Source: Imbroritus primus (lineage in GTDB: Bacteria; Pseudomonadota; Gammaproteobacteria; Burkholderiales; Burkholderiaceae). Taken from it: a stretch of 64,000 nucleotides of DNA. The position numbers and the translations under genes were made by a program. Below the pieces are notes generated by a model, which was not told the origin of the DNA, made no database searches, and saw only the letters and a program-made list of their open reading frames with translations. The stretch spans positions 1 through 64,000 of the forward strand of contig AKCV02000026.1 in assembly GCA_000272025.2 (NCBI GenBank), written 5' to 3'. Within the stretch, counting starts at the first letter, position 1. Every line of letters starts with the position of its first letter. This document shows positions 30,267 through 40,807 of the stretch, one piece after another.

Positions 30267-31595
30267 TCATGCCGAATGGTCGCGTACCTCGGAAACGAAA
30301 TCCCTGACACCATCGAGCAGTGTTGCGGGCTGCTGCCGCACATAGGTCACGCTGACACCGGGACCCTCGTTATAGGCAGCGTGCCTGTCGTGACCGTCCG
30401 GGATATGCCCATGCCGGGCGCCGATGCTTTTCAGATATGCGCGCAGCAAAGGGGCGCGTTCCTTGGCGGGCTGGCTCCATGCAGCGTGCGTGGCCGGCAT
30501 CTGATTTTGTAATTGGGGTTTGTCGGCGAGGGCGCAGCGAATGGCCAGGTAGTCGATGAACAGCTTCTGGTGCGCCATGAATTTCGGATCGTACATCCGG
30601 CATTCATCCTTGTACGCGCTACGGATGCTGAGGAGATTGTCTTGGCGGACCGGACCCATGGCGTCCAGAAAGGCCTCGATAAATCTAACCCCGCGTGCAT
30701 GGAAGAATGGCGGCTGGCCCGGTATCTGCTGGAGCGTGCCGCTGATCCTGTAGAGCGTGACGCCGAATGGCATGCCGATGACCGTCGCTGCCAGATCCTG
30801 CAGCAGCATCGTCCGTCCGTAGAGTGGCAGGTGCGCCGAACATTCCATGCGCGAGCGCATGGAATGCTTCCAGAGCAGCCTGACCAGTTTCCGCTTCGCC
30901 TCTGGCGTGCGGCCCGAAAAAATGAGGTCGAGCGCCCCGGGGTGCCCTTGGCTCGCAATAAAGGCGCACAGGTCGGCCGTCATGGTGCGTTGCGCTGCGC
31001 TCGGCCGGTCCGTTTCCCCGCTCAGGTATGGGGCAATGCTGTCCATCCATGCATCGACGAAGTGGAGCACTCTTTCTTCCGAGAAGGCTGGGGTACGTTC
31101 GGGCCGGAAAAAATTCAGCGCGTGAGCGTAATGCTTCAGATAGGATAGGTCTACCGGCTTGCGGGGATCACGTGCGTCAACGATCTGTTCGCGGGTGATC
31201 CCCGGTATCTTCTTTTTCAGGAAGGACCTGCGCTCGGTGTAGCCAAAGAAGCGGAAGTCGGGAAGCTGGTGGTGCTGCCGCAGCAGCGTGTTGCTGATGA
31301 TATTCGCGCAGTCGGTGGGGACGGCAAGGGCACTTCCTTTGATCTCAAGGGCCCGTTGGTAGCGTTCGCGCAAAGAGAGCGCATTGGTGGCGCGGCTCGC
31401 TTGTGAAAAACGGTTGACCGCTTCCGAGGGGAGAAAGCCGAGAATGTGTGCGCCGATATTCGGGTACCCTTGGAACAATGCGACGAGGTCTCGCGGCGCT
31501 GCATGATCCTGGTTGGCATCGCGTGGCGATGCGGTATGGAGCGCAAGCGCATGACCGGCGCCGGCGCCGATGTGTGTGAGATCGCGGTTCCCCAT
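30267..31595 (-). CDS. Orphan protein with F-box-like N-terminal motif, function unknown
   Basis: A 442-residue protein I cannot assign to a bacterial family. Residues about 44-75 read YPNIGAHILGFLPSEAVNRF then SQASRATNAL. The spacing of hydrophobics, the FLP turn and the S-x-x-S-R ending resemble the eukaryotic F-box that binds Skp1. Bacterial F-box proteins are mostly secreted effectors (for example Ralstonia GALA proteins), but no leucine-rich repeats follow here. The remaining 360 residues are mixed alpha-helical, with clusters such as RRSFLKKKIPGITREQ and LRAYLKSIGARHGH. There is no signal peptide or membrane segment. The gene is solitary between rsmA and an EamA gene, is less GC-biased by eye than its neighbours, and an in-frame stop lies just upstream of its ATG. 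Horizontal acquisition is likely but not shown. Confidence 0.75.
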   Translation of the reverse strand: MGNRDLTHIGAGAGHALALHTASPRDANQDHAAPRDLVALFQGYPNIGAHILGFLPSEAVNRFSQASRATNALSLRERYQRALEIKGSALAVPTDCANIISNTLLRQHHQLPDFRFFGYTERRSFLKKKIPGITREQIVDARDPRKPVDLSYLKHYAHALNFFRPERTPAFSEERVLHFVDAWMDSIAPYLSGETDRPSAAQRTMTADLCAFIASQGHPGALDLIFSGRTPEAKRKLVRLLWKHSMRSRMECSAHLPLYGRTMLLQDLAATVIGMPFGVTLYRISGTLQQIPGQPPFFHARGVRFIEAFLDAMGPVRQDNLLSIRSAYKDECRMYDPKFMAHQKLFIDYLAIRCALADKPQLQNQMPATHAAWSQPAKERAPLLRAYLKSIGARHGHIPDGHDRHAAYNEGPGVSVTYVRQQPATLLDGVRDFVSEVRDHSA

Positions 31596-31735
31596 GGCGA
31601 ATGTGAAATCCCGACGTTGAAACGTTCAGTGGGGGAGCGCTGTTATTGTCCGGGCATGATACGCCTTCTGTTACGCCCAAATGTAAAGTAGTGAAACGGG
31701 CGGCGTCCCACCCGTGCAGGAGGGATGATGCGATT

Positions 31736-32641
31736 TCAGCGGCGCCGGTTCACCAGCATGATCCCGGCCAGAATCAGCAGCGCACCGGCAATGAACTGCA
31801 TGCTCACGGTCTCGTGTAGCAGCAGGACCCCGAAGGTTACGCTGAACAGCGGTGTCAGGAAGGAAAAGACCGACAGGCGCGAGGCGAGGTAGCGCCGCAA
31901 CATCCAGAACCACACCAGATAGCTGGCAAAGGCGATGATCACGCCCTGGTACAGCAAGCTCGCGGCACTGAGCGGCGTCAGCGTCATGGCGCCTGCCTGT
32001 CCGGTGACAATGGCCATCGTCATCAGCAGCACACCCGACACCGCGAGCTGGTACAGCAGCGTCTTGCTGGGCGGCGCGTTCGACAGCCGCGTGGCGCGCA
32101 CGACCAGGGTGGTGGCCGCCCACAACGCGCCGGCCAGCAGACCCAGCAGGTCGCCCCGGAGGGTGGACGCCGCGCCGGCGACAGGGGCGTGCGTGAAGCT
32201 GTCGCCAAACGCCACCAGCATGCCGCCGAAGGCTAGCGCCACGCCGGCCCATTGTCCTGACCGCAGGCGCTCGCCCGCGACGAACCAGTGCAGGCCAAGC
32301 GCCGTGAAGACCGGGGCGACATAGAGAAAGATGCCCATGCGCGAGGCTGTGGTGTAGCTAAGTCCCACGAAGATACAGAGAAACTCCAGGCCGAACAGCA
32401 CACCGGCCAGCAGCCCTGGGCGCCACGTCCCGTCGCGCGCCAGCAGCGGTGCGCGCCGTACCAGGATGAACAGCAGGACCAGCACGCTGGCCAGGCACGA
32501 GCGCAGCGCCGCCTGCATGACCGGTCCGATCTGCGGGGCTGCCACCTTGATGGCGACTTGCTGCAGGCCCCACGCGGCGCACATCAGCACCATCACGCTG
32601 ATGGCAAAGCCGTCGAGGGGTTTGCGGGTGGCATCAGACAC
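31736..32641 (-). CDS. EamA-family (DMT superfamily) transporter
   Basis: Inner-membrane exporter of the drug/metabolite transporter superfamily; 301 residues with ten predicted helices in two EamA repeats. Examples are [20 protein letters not shown] at the start of repeat one and [19 protein letters not shown] at the start of repeat two. A short basic C-terminus follows the last helix. Substrate cannot be read from the sequence; relatives export amino acids, nucleosides or metabolites. Its start overlaps the end of gloA by 8 bp, so it is the last gene of that operon. Confidence 0.9.
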   Translation of the reverse strand: MSDATRKPLDGFAISVMVLMCAAWGLQQVAIKVAAPQIGPVMQAALRSCLASVLVLLFILVRRAPLLARDGTWRPGLLAGVLFGLEFLCIFVGLSYTTASRMGIFLYVAPVFTALGLHWFVAGERLRSGQWAGVALAFGGMLVAFGDSFTHAPVAGAASTLRGDLLGLLAGALWAATTLVVRATRLSNAPPSKTLLYQLAVSGVLLMTMAIVTGQAGAMTLTPLSAASLLYQGVIIAFASYLVWFWMLRRYLASRLSVFSFLTPLFSVTFGVLLLHETVSMQFIAGALLILAGIMLVNRRR

Positions 32642-33041
32642 GCTGGTCAGTCGAGCGGGATTTGGCTTCGATCAGCTCGACCTTGTAACCATCCGGATCT
32701 TCCACGAAGGCGATCACCGTGGTGCCGCCTTTCACTGGCCCGGCTTCGCGGGTGACCTTGCCGCCGGCCTGACGGATACGCGCGCAGGCAGCCGCGGCAT
32801 CGTCCACCTCGATGGCGATATGGCCGTAGGCCGAGCCAAGGTCGTAGCTGTCCACGCCATGGTTGTAGGTCAGTTCGAGCACCGTGTGACTGGTCTCGGG
32901 GCCGTAGCCGATGAAGGCGAGCGAATACTTGTACTCGGGGTTCTCGCTGGTGCGCAGCAGTGTCATGCCCATGATCTTGGTATAGAAATCGATCGAGCGC
33001 TGCAGGTCGCCGACGCGCAGCATGGTATGGAGCAATCGCAT
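32634..33041 (-). CDS. gloA: Lactoylglutathione lyase (glyoxalase I)
   Basis: Converts the methylglyoxal-glutathione hemithioacetal to S-lactoylglutathione; 135 residues, the usual size. Metal ligands are recognisable: His in [20 protein letters not shown], Glu after [12 protein letters not shown] (HTVLELTYN), His in [10 protein letters not shown] and Glu in [11 protein letters not shown]. It overlaps the following EamA gene by 8 bp and lies about 115 bp after the DUF45 gene. Confidence 0.96.
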   Translation of the reverse strand: MRLLHTMLRVGDLQRSIDFYTKIMGMTLLRTSENPEYKYSLAFIGYGPETSHTVLELTYNHGVDSYDLGSAYGHIAIEVDDAAAACARIRQAGGKVTREAGPVKGGTTVIAFVEDPDGYKVELIEAKSRSTDQRV

Positions 33042-33156
33042 GGGGAATTCCTTCGGGAAGTGCGGGAGGGGAGAACCGGAATGATAACGCGTCGGGGCGG
33101 ATGTCGCTGAGGCGGCGGGCGGTGGCTGCTGACCTCGCCAACGCCGGAAAAAATCG

Positions 33157-34005
33157 TCAGAAGGTGGGCAGCAGGGTGGGCGGATGATTCTTCAGGCGCT
33201 CGCGGGCATCGCGGAATTCCGGGAAGATCGATTCCACGGTTTCCCAGAACTGCGGACCATGGTTCATCTCGCGCAGATGCGCCAGTTCGTGGGCCACCAC
33301 ATAATCGATCAGCGTGAGCGGAAAATGCATGAGCCGCCAGTTGAGGCGGATCACGCCGTCCGACGTGCAACTGCCCCAGCGCGTGGCGGCCGAGGAGAGC
33401 GCAAACGACTGGTGGCGGATGCCGAGCCGTTCACCGTAGAAATCGAGGCGTTCCGCGAATAGCCGCTTGGCCTGGTGCTGCAGCCAGCCCTGCACGCGGT
33501 CGCGGATCTGTTGCGTCGTGGCCTGGGCGGGCAACGCCAGTTGCAACATATTGCTGTCCGCATCGAACAGCAGGATGCCGGCAGGCGAATCGAGCCGCAG
33601 GGTGATGTGCCTGCCGAGAAACGGCATGGTCGCGCCGTCGCACCACTGCATCACCGGCAGGACCCGCGTGGCCTCGCGCTGCTGCCATTCCGCCAGCTTG
33701 CTGAAGATCCACTTCTGCTTTTCCGCAATCGCGGACTCGATGTCATGCATGCGCACCCAGCGTGGCGCCGTGACCGACAGGCCGCGATCATCGATGGTAA
33801 AGCCGATGGTGCGGCGGGACGAACGCTTGAGGATATAGGGCAGCGGCCGCTCGCCGAGCAGTAGCGTACGTTGCTGCGTGCCGGGGGGCGCCGGGGCGGT
33901 CGGCGATGGCGTGGGCGCGACCTCGGGGTCGAGCAGTGGCAGTTCGAGCTGCGCTTCCGCGCTGCTGGCGTCCGGACGGGCACGGCGCAGGCGCGGTAGC
34001 TTCAT
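33157..34005 (-). CDS. YgjP/DUF45-type metal-dependent hydrolase
   Basis: A 282-residue predicted metallopeptidase of the YgjP-like (DUF45, SprT-related) family. An Ala/Pro-rich N-terminal 50 residues precede the domain, which has the conserved [20 protein letters not shown] and the zinc motif [15 protein letters not shown] (HExxH plus a third histidine). Its substrate is unknown. Start [12 protein letters not shown] was taken at 34005, one base after the plsC stop. Confidence 0.87.
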   Translation of the reverse strand: MKLPRLRRARPDASSAEAQLELPLLDPEVAPTPSPTAPAPPGTQQRTLLLGERPLPYILKRSSRRTIGFTIDDRGLSVTAPRWVRMHDIESAIAEKQKWIFSKLAEWQQREATRVLPVMQWCDGATMPFLGRHITLRLDSPAGILLFDADSNMLQLALPAQATTQQIRDRVQGWLQHQAKRLFAERLDFYGERLGIRHQSFALSSAATRWGSCTSDGVIRLNWRLMHFPLTLIDYVVAHELAHLREMNHGPQFWETVESIFPEFRDARERLKNHPPTLLPTF

Positions 34006-34006
34006 G

Positions 34007-34777
34007 TCAGCGGCCCGTCTCTTGGCTGGCGGCCTGTGCGTCACGGTAGCGCGGCGCATCGATCACGCGCATTTCGTCTTCGATCCAGTTGCGCACGGCG
34101 GTGTTGACCTGATCGGGCGTCTGGCCGGTGACATCCATCGGCTCGCCGATCGACACAGTGATTTCGCCGGGGTACTTGAGGAAGGAGTTGCGCGGCCACA
34201 CATGCCCGGAATTGTGGGCGATGGGGATGACCCATGCACCGGTTTCCACGGCGAGCCGTGCGCCGCCTGACTTGTAGCGCGGATTCGGCGCGCCGGGACG
34301 GGTGCGCGTGCCTTCGGGAAAGATGATGATCCACGAGCCGTCAGCGAGACGCTCGCGGCCCTGCCGTACGACCGACTGGAAGGCATTGGTACCGTCGCGC
34401 CGGTTGATGTGGATCATCTTCAGCAGGCCGAGCGTCCAGCCGAAAAAAGGGACGAAGATCAGCTCGCGCTTGAACACGTAGCACAGCGGCCGCGGCATGG
34501 TCGCCACGAAGAAGATGGTTTCCCAGGCCGACTGGTGCTTCGACAGCAGGATCACCGGCAGGTCACGCGCCTGGTCCAGCCGCTCGCGGTGTTTGAAGGT
34601 ATAGCGGATGCCGCACAGCACCTTGGCCATGTAGACCGTCATGCGCGTCCATCCGACCACCATGGTGAAACGCTTGTGCGCGCCCAGCAGCGGAAAGCTC
34701 AGCATGCAGGCAATGGCATAGGGCGGGGTGGCGACGATCAGGTACAGCAGGAACAGCGTGGAACGCAAGACAATCAT
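34007..34777 (-). CDS. plsC: 1-acyl-sn-glycerol-3-phosphate acyltransferase
   Basis: Membrane acyltransferase making phosphatidic acid from lysophosphatidic acid; 256 residues. An N-terminal hydrophobic segment anchors it. Motif I appears as SKHQSAWE, where the usual H-x4-D is H-x4-E. Motif III is FPEGTRTRPG, and the later IPIAHNSGHVWP is also typical. The start overlaps the gmhB stop by 4 bp. The acidic residue change in motif I may be normal for this branch; I could not compare. Confidence 0.93.
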   Translation of the reverse strand: MIVLRSTLFLLYLIVATPPYAIACMLSFPLLGAHKRFTMVVGWTRMTVYMAKVLCGIRYTFKHRERLDQARDLPVILLSKHQSAWETIFFVATMPRPLCYVFKRELIFVPFFGWTLGLLKMIHINRRDGTNAFQSVVRQGRERLADGSWIIIFPEGTRTRPGAPNPRYKSGGARLAVETGAWVIPIAHNSGHVWPRNSFLKYPGEITVSIGEPMDVTGQTPDQVNTAVRNWIEDEMRVIDAPRYRDAQAASQETGR

Positions 34778-35367
34778 GATCGCCCGTCGGGTGTGGAAGG
34801 TGGTGTCACGGCGGCCCGCTCGGCCAGGAAGGTTTCGACGAAGGCATGCAGGTCGTCATGCACGCGCGTGTCCGGCGGCAGTCCGCCTTTCTCGAGCGTG
34901 CGCAATCCCTTGCCGGTCTTGACGAGATGCGGCGCGCACCTGACCTCGACGCCGGCCTGCAGGTCGCGCAGTGAATCGCCCACGACCGGCACGCCGCGCA
35001 GGTCCACGTCGAAACGCTCGGCGATCTGGTGCAGCATGCCCGCCTTGGGTTTGCGGCATCCGCAGTTCTCGGCGGCGGGATGCGGACAGAAGAACACGGC
35101 GTCAACGCGTCCGCCGAGTGCCAGCAGCGCCTTGTGCATCTTCTGGTGCATGGCATTGAGCGCGCTCATCTCGAACAGGCCGCGGCCGATGCCTGACTGG
35201 TTGCTGGCAACTACCACGCGATAGCCCGCATGGTTGAGCATGGCGATGGCTTCGAGGCTGCCAGGAATCGGGATCCATTCGTCCGGCGACTTCACGAAGT
35301 AGTCGCTGTCGAGGTTGATGACCCCGTCGCGGTCCAGCACCACCAGCTTGGGAATATGGTGCGGCAT
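34774..35367 (-). CDS. gmhB: D-glycero-beta-D-manno-heptose-1,7-bisphosphate 7-phosphatase
   Basis: HAD-family phosphatase in the ADP-heptose pathway for the lipopolysaccharide inner core; 197 residues. It shows the HAD nucleophile motif VVLDRDGVINLDSDYFV, motif II VASNQSGIGRG, the zinc-binding loop CPHPAAENCGCRKPKAGM, and motif IV VGDSLRDLQAG. It sits between glyS (4 bp) and plsC (4-bp overlap); gmhB after glyS recurs in betaproteobacteria. Confidence 0.95.
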   Translation of the reverse strand: MPHHIPKLVVLDRDGVINLDSDYFVKSPDEWIPIPGSLEAIAMLNHAGYRVVVASNQSGIGRGLFEMSALNAMHQKMHKALLALGGRVDAVFFCPHPAAENCGCRKPKAGMLHQIAERFDVDLRGVPVVGDSLRDLQAGVEVRCAPHLVKTGKGLRTLEKGGLPPDTRVHDDLHAFVETFLAERAAVTPPSTPDGRS

Positions 35368-35371
35368 GGTG

Positions 35372-37468
35372 TCAGCCCGCCAGCTTCGACAGGTCGGCCA
35401 CGCGGTTCATCAGCGCGTGCAGCGACGATAGCAGGGCGATACGGTTGGCGCGTAGCGCCGGGTCCTCGGCCATGACCATCACGTCGTTGAAGAAACTGTC
35501 GACCGCGTCGCGCAGCTGTGCCAGTTCGAGCAATGCAGCCTTGAAATCGCCACGTGCGAGCGCGGCTTCCACGGTCGGTCGGACCTGCTCCACCGCGTCG
35601 TGGAGCGTGCGCTCGGCCGCTTCCTGCAACAGGGCAGGCTGGATCGCGCCGACGGCGGTTTCGTTCTTGCGCAGGATGTTGGTGATGCGCTTGTTGGCAG
35701 CGGCCAGCGCTTCGGCTTCCGGCAGGGTAGCGAAGGCCTGCACCGCGTCGAGACGTTGCACGACATCGTCGAGCGTCTCGAGCTGCAGGCTGACTACGGC
35801 TTCGACCTGTTGCGTGCTGTAGCCCTTGTCCTTCAGGTAGCCACGCAGGCGGTCATCGATGAAATCGCGCACTTCGGCGGACGACGATTTGTAGGCCGCA
35901 ATGCCGTTGAACGTTGCTTCGGCATGCGCCAGCAACTGCGGCACCGACAGCGGCAGCGGCTTTTCCACCAGCATGCGGATCACGCCGAGCGCATGGCGAC
36001 GCAGCGCGAACGGGTCCTTGTCACCGGTCGGCTGCAGGCCGATGCCCCAGATGCCGACAAGCGTTTCCAGCTTGTCCGCCAGTGCAACCACGGTACCCGT
36101 CACGGTGGACGGCAGGGCGTCGCCGGCAAAACGTGGTTGGTAGTGTTCCGAGCAGGCCAGCGCCACGTCCTCGGGCTCACCATCATGGCGCGCGTAGTAC
36201 GTGCCCATGGTGCCCTGCAGTTCAGGGAACTCGCCGACCATGTCGGTCAGCAGGTCGGCCTTGGCCAGTTCGGCGCCGCGTGCTGCCAGCGTGGCATCCG
36301 CGCCGAGCAGGGCGGCGATGCCGGTTGCCAGTTGCTGCAGACGCGCCACGCGCTGGCCCTGGCTGCCGAGCTTGTTGTGGTACACCACCTTGTCGAGCAG
36401 TGGCACGCGCGCGGCCAGCGGTTTTTTCTTGTCCTGTTCGAAGAAGAATTGCGCGTCGGCCAGGCGCGGACGTACCACGCGCTCGTTGCCTTCGATGATG
36501 GCCTCGGGCGTCGCCGTCTCAATGTTGGAAACGATCAGGAAGCGGTTGCGCAGCTGGCCTGCGGCATCGGTCAGCGCAAAGTATTTCTGGTTGGTCTGCA
36601 TGGTGAGGATCAGGCATTCCTGCGGCACGCGGAGGAAGGCTTCCTCGAAGTGGCAGGCATACACCACTGGATACTCGACCAGCGAGTTCACCTCATCGAG
36701 CAGGCTGTCGGGCATCACCACGGTGTCTGCACCGGCCTGGGCCAACAAGGCCGCGCGGATGGTGTCGCGGCGCTCGGCGTAGCTGGCGATGACCTTGCCT
36801 TCGGCACGCAGCACGTCCGCGTAGGCATTCGCCTGCGGAATGATGATGTCGCCTGACGACAGGAAGCGGTGGCCGCGCGTCACGTTTCCGGCTTGCAGGC
36901 CGAGCGCCGTGACCGGCACGACGCTCGCGCCATGCAGCGCAATGAGGCGATGCGCCGGACGCACGAAATTGACGCTCGCGCCGTCGGGGCGCTGGTAGGT
37001 CATGACCTTCGGAATCGGCAGCTTGCCGAGCGTGTCGTCAAGCGCCGCCTGCAGGCCATCGGCCAGCGCGGTGCCACGCGCAGTGTAGCGATAGAACAGC
37101 GCCTCCGCCTTGCCATCCTGCGCGCGTTCGAGCGTCTGCGGATCGATGGCGGCAACGCCGGTATTCGCGGCGAGCGCTGCCAGCTTCTTATGCAGCGGTG
37201 CGGTGGGCTGCCCATCGGCATCAAGCGCCACGCTCACCGGCAGCACCTTCTCGCGCATCGCCTTGTCGGGCGCCACGGCGCGTACGCCGTCGATCAGCAC
37301 GGCCAGCCGGCGTGGCGTGGCGAATGGCGTGTGGCGTGCGCCCGGCTCGAGCAGATCGCGCGACTGCAGTCCCGCGACCAGTCCCTGTGCGAAAGCGTCG
37401 CCCAGTTTTGCCAGCGCTTTCGGCGGCAGTTCTTCAGTAAGCAGTTCGATCAGGAGCGAGTCAGACAT
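35372..37468 (-). CDS. glyS: Glycyl-tRNA synthetase beta subunit
   Basis: Beta subunit of the tetrameric alpha2-beta2 glycyl-tRNA synthetase; 698 residues. It opens with [24 protein letters not shown] and has the family segments [20 protein letters not shown] and [24 protein letters not shown], with a C-terminal anticodon-binding region. It is separated from glyQ by a small gene for an exported hypothetical protein. Confidence 0.97.
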   Translation of the reverse strand: MSDSLLIELLTEELPPKALAKLGDAFAQGLVAGLQSRDLLEPGARHTPFATPRRLAVLIDGVRAVAPDKAMREKVLPVSVALDADGQPTAPLHKKLAALAANTGVAAIDPQTLERAQDGKAEALFYRYTARGTALADGLQAALDDTLGKLPIPKVMTYQRPDGASVNFVRPAHRLIALHGASVVPVTALGLQAGNVTRGHRFLSSGDIIIPQANAYADVLRAEGKVIASYAERRDTIRAALLAQAGADTVVMPDSLLDEVNSLVEYPVVYACHFEEAFLRVPQECLILTMQTNQKYFALTDAAGQLRNRFLIVSNIETATPEAIIEGNERVVRPRLADAQFFFEQDKKKPLAARVPLLDKVVYHNKLGSQGQRVARLQQLATGIAALLGADATLAARGAELAKADLLTDMVGEFPELQGTMGTYYARHDGEPEDVALACSEHYQPRFAGDALPSTVTGTVVALADKLETLVGIWGIGLQPTGDKDPFALRRHALGVIRMLVEKPLPLSVPQLLAHAEATFNGIAAYKSSSAEVRDFIDDRLRGYLKDKGYSTQQVEAVVSLQLETLDDVVQRLDAVQAFATLPEAEALAAANKRITNILRKNETAVGAIQPALLQEAAERTLHDAVEQVRPTVEAALARGDFKAALLELAQLRDAVDSFFNDVMVMAEDPALRANRIALLSSLHALMNRVADLSKLAG

Positions 37469-37533
37469 AGGGGACGACAGTCAAATGTTGGGCGATGAGG
37501 GGCCGATATTGGGCAATCCGATGGCATGACGGG

Positions 37534-38139
37534 TCAGCCAAGCCGGCACGGCAGGCGCGGCAGCGGGTCGATACCGGACAGGAACCACGTGCCCTGCTGC
37601 TGGCGGAAACTCAAGCGCGTGCCGGTACAGCCGGCGCTGGGCGGATCCTGTGGATTGCGTGCGGCGGGAAAGCGTGCGGCCAGCGTATGGCGGCGGGCAT
37701 CGTACTGCACCTCGTCGATATGCCCGCCGAGCCAGAATTCCAGCTTCTGCGGCATCTGGCTGCGCGCGCGGTAGTTGCGCACGATGCGCCGTTCCTTGCC
37801 GCCGCGCGTCTGGTACTCGACCCACGTCAGCGGGTAGGAGACCACCGTGGTGTAACTGCGCAGCGGCACGCGCCGCCAGCCGAGATCCTGCTTGCCGGCG
37901 AGATCGCAGGTCAGCGTGCGCAGCAGGCTGGTCCACTGGTCCAGCGCCTGGGGCTGTGGCTGCAGCTTGGTGGCCAGCACATGCTCGAGGCGCGTGGTGT
38001 CGGTGCACAGGCTGCCCAGCTCGGCAGGCACGGCGTAGGTGTTCTTGGTTGCCGGCGCGACTGCTGCGGCTGGCAGCATCGTGCAGGCTGCCAGTGCCGC
38101 CGCTGCCGTCCGGATGACGAGGCGGAAGGCGCGTGTCAT
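37534..38139 (-). CDS. Exported hypothetical protein between glyQ and glyS
   Basis: I do not recognise a family. The 201-residue protein has an N-terminal export signal ([19 protein letters not shown]). The sequence LAAC at residues 16-19 fits a lipobox, while a signal peptidase I site after AAAVA is also possible. The mature part has paired cysteines (CTDTTRLE..., TCDLAG, GCTGTRL, LPCRLG) and aromatic-rich beta-like stretches such as [13 protein letters not shown] and [12 protein letters not shown]. Its ATG overlaps the glyQ stop by 4 bp, so it is translationally coupled. An envelope role is inferred. Confidence 0.75.
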   Translation of the reverse strand: MTRAFRLVIRTAAAALAACTMLPAAAVAPATKNTYAVPAELGSLCTDTTRLEHVLATKLQPQPQALDQWTSLLRTLTCDLAGKQDLGWRRVPLRSYTTVVSYPLTWVEYQTRGGKERRIVRNYRARSQMPQKLEFWLGGHIDEVQYDARRHTLAARFPAARNPQDPPSAGCTGTRLSFRQQQGTWFLSGIDPLPRLPCRLG

Positions 38140-39107
38140 GCGGCTGCCTCGGCGCAGGGCTCGGCCGGCGCGTGGCACATCGGAAAGCCGAGCCGCTCGC
38201 GCGATTCGTAGAAGGCTTGTGCCACCATGCGCGAAAGGTTACGGATGCGGCCGATATAGGCGGCCCGTTCTGTGACGGAGATGGCGCCACGGGCATCAAG
38301 CAGGTTGAAGGTATGTGCGGCCTTCAAGACCTGTTCGTAGGCCGGCAGCGCCAGTTTCGCGACAGCGGCAGCCTCTTCCGGCGCGGCATCGCCGCCCATC
38401 AGGCGACGCGCTTCCGACTCGTGCTCGGCAAAGTGGCGGAACAGGATGTCGGTGTTGCTCTGTTCGAAGTTGTAGGTCGACTGCTCGACTTCGTTCTGGT
38501 GGTACACGTCGCCATATGTCAGGCGGCGCTTGACCGGACCGTCCGGGCCCGGCTCTTCCCACTCCGACCAGACCAGGTCATACACATTCTCGACCTTCTG
38601 CAGGTACATGGCGAGCCGTTCGATGCCGTAGGTGATTTCGCCGGTCACGGGTTTGCAGTCGATGCCGCCGACCTGCTGGAAGTAGGTGAACTGCGTCACT
38701 TCCATGCCGTTCAGCCACACTTCCCAGCCGAGGCCCCAGGCGCCAAGCGTGGGGTTTTCCCAGTCGTCCTCGACGAAGCGCACGTCGTTCTGCTTGAGGT
38801 CGAAGCCGAGCGCCTCGAGCGAGCCGAGATACAGCTCCAGGATGTTTTCCGGCGCGGGCTTCATCACCACCTGGTACTGGTAGTAGTGCTGCATGCGGTT
38901 CGGGTTCTCGCCGTAGCGGCCATCCTTGGGGCGGCGCGAAGGCTGCACGTAGGCCGCGCGCCACGGTTCCGGGCCGATGGCGCGCAGGAAGGTGTGCACA
39001 TGGGACGTGCCGGCGCCGACTTCCAGGTCGATCGGTTGCAGCAGGGCGCAGCCTTGCCGGTCCCAGTACGACTGGAGGGTAAGAATCATCTGTTGAAAAG
39101 TCAGCAT
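38136..39107 (-). CDS. glyQ: Glycyl-tRNA synthetase alpha subunit
   Basis: Catalytic class II subunit of bacterial glycyl-tRNA synthetase; 323 residues. It begins [20 protein letters not shown] and contains [38 protein letters not shown] and [15 protein letters not shown]. The start at 39107 is the family start; the upstream extension is unrelated. It is the first gene of glyQ-hyp-glyS-gmhB-plsC-DUF45-gloA-EamA on the minus strand. Confidence 0.98.
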   Translation of the reverse strand: MLTFQQMILTLQSYWDRQGCALLQPIDLEVGAGTSHVHTFLRAIGPEPWRAAYVQPSRRPKDGRYGENPNRMQHYYQYQVVMKPAPENILELYLGSLEALGFDLKQNDVRFVEDDWENPTLGAWGLGWEVWLNGMEVTQFTYFQQVGGIDCKPVTGEITYGIERLAMYLQKVENVYDLVWSEWEEPGPDGPVKRRLTYGDVYHQNEVEQSTYNFEQSNTDILFRHFAEHESEARRLMGGDAAPEEAAAVAKLALPAYEQVLKAAHTFNLLDARGAISVTERAAYIGRIRNLSRMVAQAFYESRERLGFPMCHAPAEPCAEAAA

Positions 39108-39241
39108 ACGCGATCGGCCAGGTAAGACAGTTGGAGCAGCAGGACGGCCCGACGCGCGGGCGGCGCGACGGAGCATGTTTTCAGCGGCTGCCACGCGGGG
39201 CGGGCAGCCTGAGCGGCCGGGATGCGGCCTAACCCGTGATT

Positions 39242-40807
39242 TTAACGGTTTTTGGCGCCGCCTCGGGAATTCCGCAGGGCATGGCCCAGGGCCCCCAGCA
39301 GAACCAGCAGCGCCACGCCGAGCACTACGCCGTTGCCGGTGCGCACATAGGGCGTGAGTCCCTGCATGCCTTGCACCTGCACCGTGAGCGCGTCACGCGT
39401 CAGGTGCGGCAGGCGTGCCGCGATCGTGCCGTCGGCGGTGACCAGCGCGGTAGCGCCGGTGTTGGTGGCGCGCAGCATCGGCCGGCCGGTCTCGAGCGCG
39501 CGCATCTGCGAGATCTGCAGGTGCTGGTCGAGGGCGATGGTGTCGCCGAACCAGGCGAGGTTGGTGACGTTGACCAGCACATTGGCCGGTTGCGGCTGAT
39601 GGCGTAGCGACAGGGCGATTTCCTCGCCGAACAGGTCTTCGTAGCAGACGTTCGGTGCGACGCGTACCCCACGCACGTCCAGCGCTGGTTGCGCCGGCCC
39701 GCCACGACGGAAATCGCCGAGCGGCATGTGCATCATGTCCACGAACCAGCGGAAGCCGAAAGGGATGAACTCGCCGAAGGGCACCAGGTGGTGCTTGTCG
39801 TAGCGGTAGACACCGGCGACACCCGGCGATACGCCGAATACGCTATTGGTGAAATCCACCGGTGAGTCCGCCCCCGCCATGCCGAGCAGCAGCGTGCTGC
39901 CGGAGGTGTCCGCGAACGTACGCAGTTCATGCGCCAATGGCTCGGGCATCTGCTGCACGAGAATCGGAAAGGCGGTTTCCGGCGTGACGATCAGGTCGGC
40001 CGGCGCCGCAGTAATCATGTCGCGGTAGAGATCGAGCGAGGCTTCGACGCCCACGGGCTCGAACTTGATGTTCTGCGGCACGTTGCCCTGCAGCAGGCGG
40101 ACGGCGATCGGCTTGCCGGCCGGTTCGGTCCAGGGAACCGCCCGCAGGCCCCAGCCCGCGCCCAGTACTACGGCGACCAGCAGCGCGCGGCGCACGACCG
40201 AGCCGGTGCGGTGCCAGGTCGCGCGTGCGATCACGGCCGCGATCAGCGCCGCGAGACCAGCAATGCCATACATCCCGACGAGCGGCGCATAGCCACCCAG
40301 TGGGCCGGTGGTATGCGGATATCCGCTTGCCAGCCACGGAAAACCGGTGAACACCACTCCGCGCAGCCACTCGCTCAGCAGCCATAGGGCGGCGAACAGC
40401 AGCGGCGTCCAGCGCGCGTCCGGCGCATGGCGCGTGAGACGGTACCAGGTGGCGCTGGCGAGCAGGGGATAGAGCGACAGGTAGAGCGAGAACAGCACCA
40501 CCGCAAACGCGGCCATCCACGCGGGCATGCCGCCGTAGGTATGCATGCTGATGTAGAGCCACCAGATGCCGGAGAGAAACCACCCGAGGCCGAACATGGC
40601 GCCGGTGAGCGCGGCCATGCGGGTCGAGCGGCTGGCGCGCAGCAGGACCACCAGGCCGGTCAGCGCGAGGAGTTGCATCCACCACCAGCCGGTGGGGGCG
40701 AACGATTGCGTCTGCATCACCCCGAACACCGCAGCAAGCGGCAGGGCGCGCCGTGGATGCGTCAAGCCAAGCGCGGGCAGCGGTGCAGTCAGCGGCGTGG
40801 CGGTCAT
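39242..40807 (-). CDS. lnt: Apolipoprotein N-acyltransferase
   Basis: Integral membrane enzyme adding the third acyl chain to lipoproteins; 521 residues. About eight N-terminal membrane helices are followed by a periplasmic nitrilase-like domain. The catalytic triad is visible: Glu in [11 protein letters not shown], Lys in [14 protein letters not shown] and Cys in [15 protein letters not shown]. It overlaps corC by 4 bp, matching the ybeX-lnt pair of E. coli. Substrates include BamE and LptE encoded in this window. Confidence 0.97.
   Translation of the reverse strand: MTATPLTAPLPALGLTHPRRALPLAAVFGVMQTQSFAPTGWWWMQLLALTGLVVLLRASRSTRMAALTGAMFGLGWFLSGIWWLYISMHTYGGMPAWMAAFAVVLFSLYLSLYPLLASATWYRLTRHAPDARWTPLLFAALWLLSEWLRGVVFTGFPWLASGYPHTTGPLGGYAPLVGMYGIAGLAALIAAVIARATWHRTGSVVRRALLVAVVLGAGWGLRAVPWTEPAGKPIAVRLLQGNVPQNIKFEPVGVEASLDLYRDMITAAPADLIVTPETAFPILVQQMPEPLAHELRTFADTSGSTLLLGMAGADSPVDFTNSVFGVSPGVAGVYRYDKHHLVPFGEFIPFGFRWFVDMMHMPLGDFRRGGPAQPALDVRGVRVAPNVCYEDLFGEEIALSLRHQPQPANVLVNVTNLAWFGDTIALDQHLQISQMRALETGRPMLRATNTGATALVTADGTIAARLPHLTRDALTVQVQGMQGLTPYVRTGNGVVLGVALLVLLGALGHALRNSRGGAKNR

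Noticed and set aside
31578-31595. MGN start of the F-box-like protein as a eukaryotic N-myristoylation signal
   Set aside because: The motif needs Ser or Thr at position 6; here residue 6 is Leu, so the match is partial.
31598-31621. TTCA-N16-TTCG on the minus strand, one mismatch from the Ralstonia hrpII box, just upstream of the F-box-like gene
   Set aside because: It ends two bases before the ATG, leaving no room for a -10 element; it could only serve if translation began at the downstream TTG (codon 40). With one mismatch, chance occurrence is likely.
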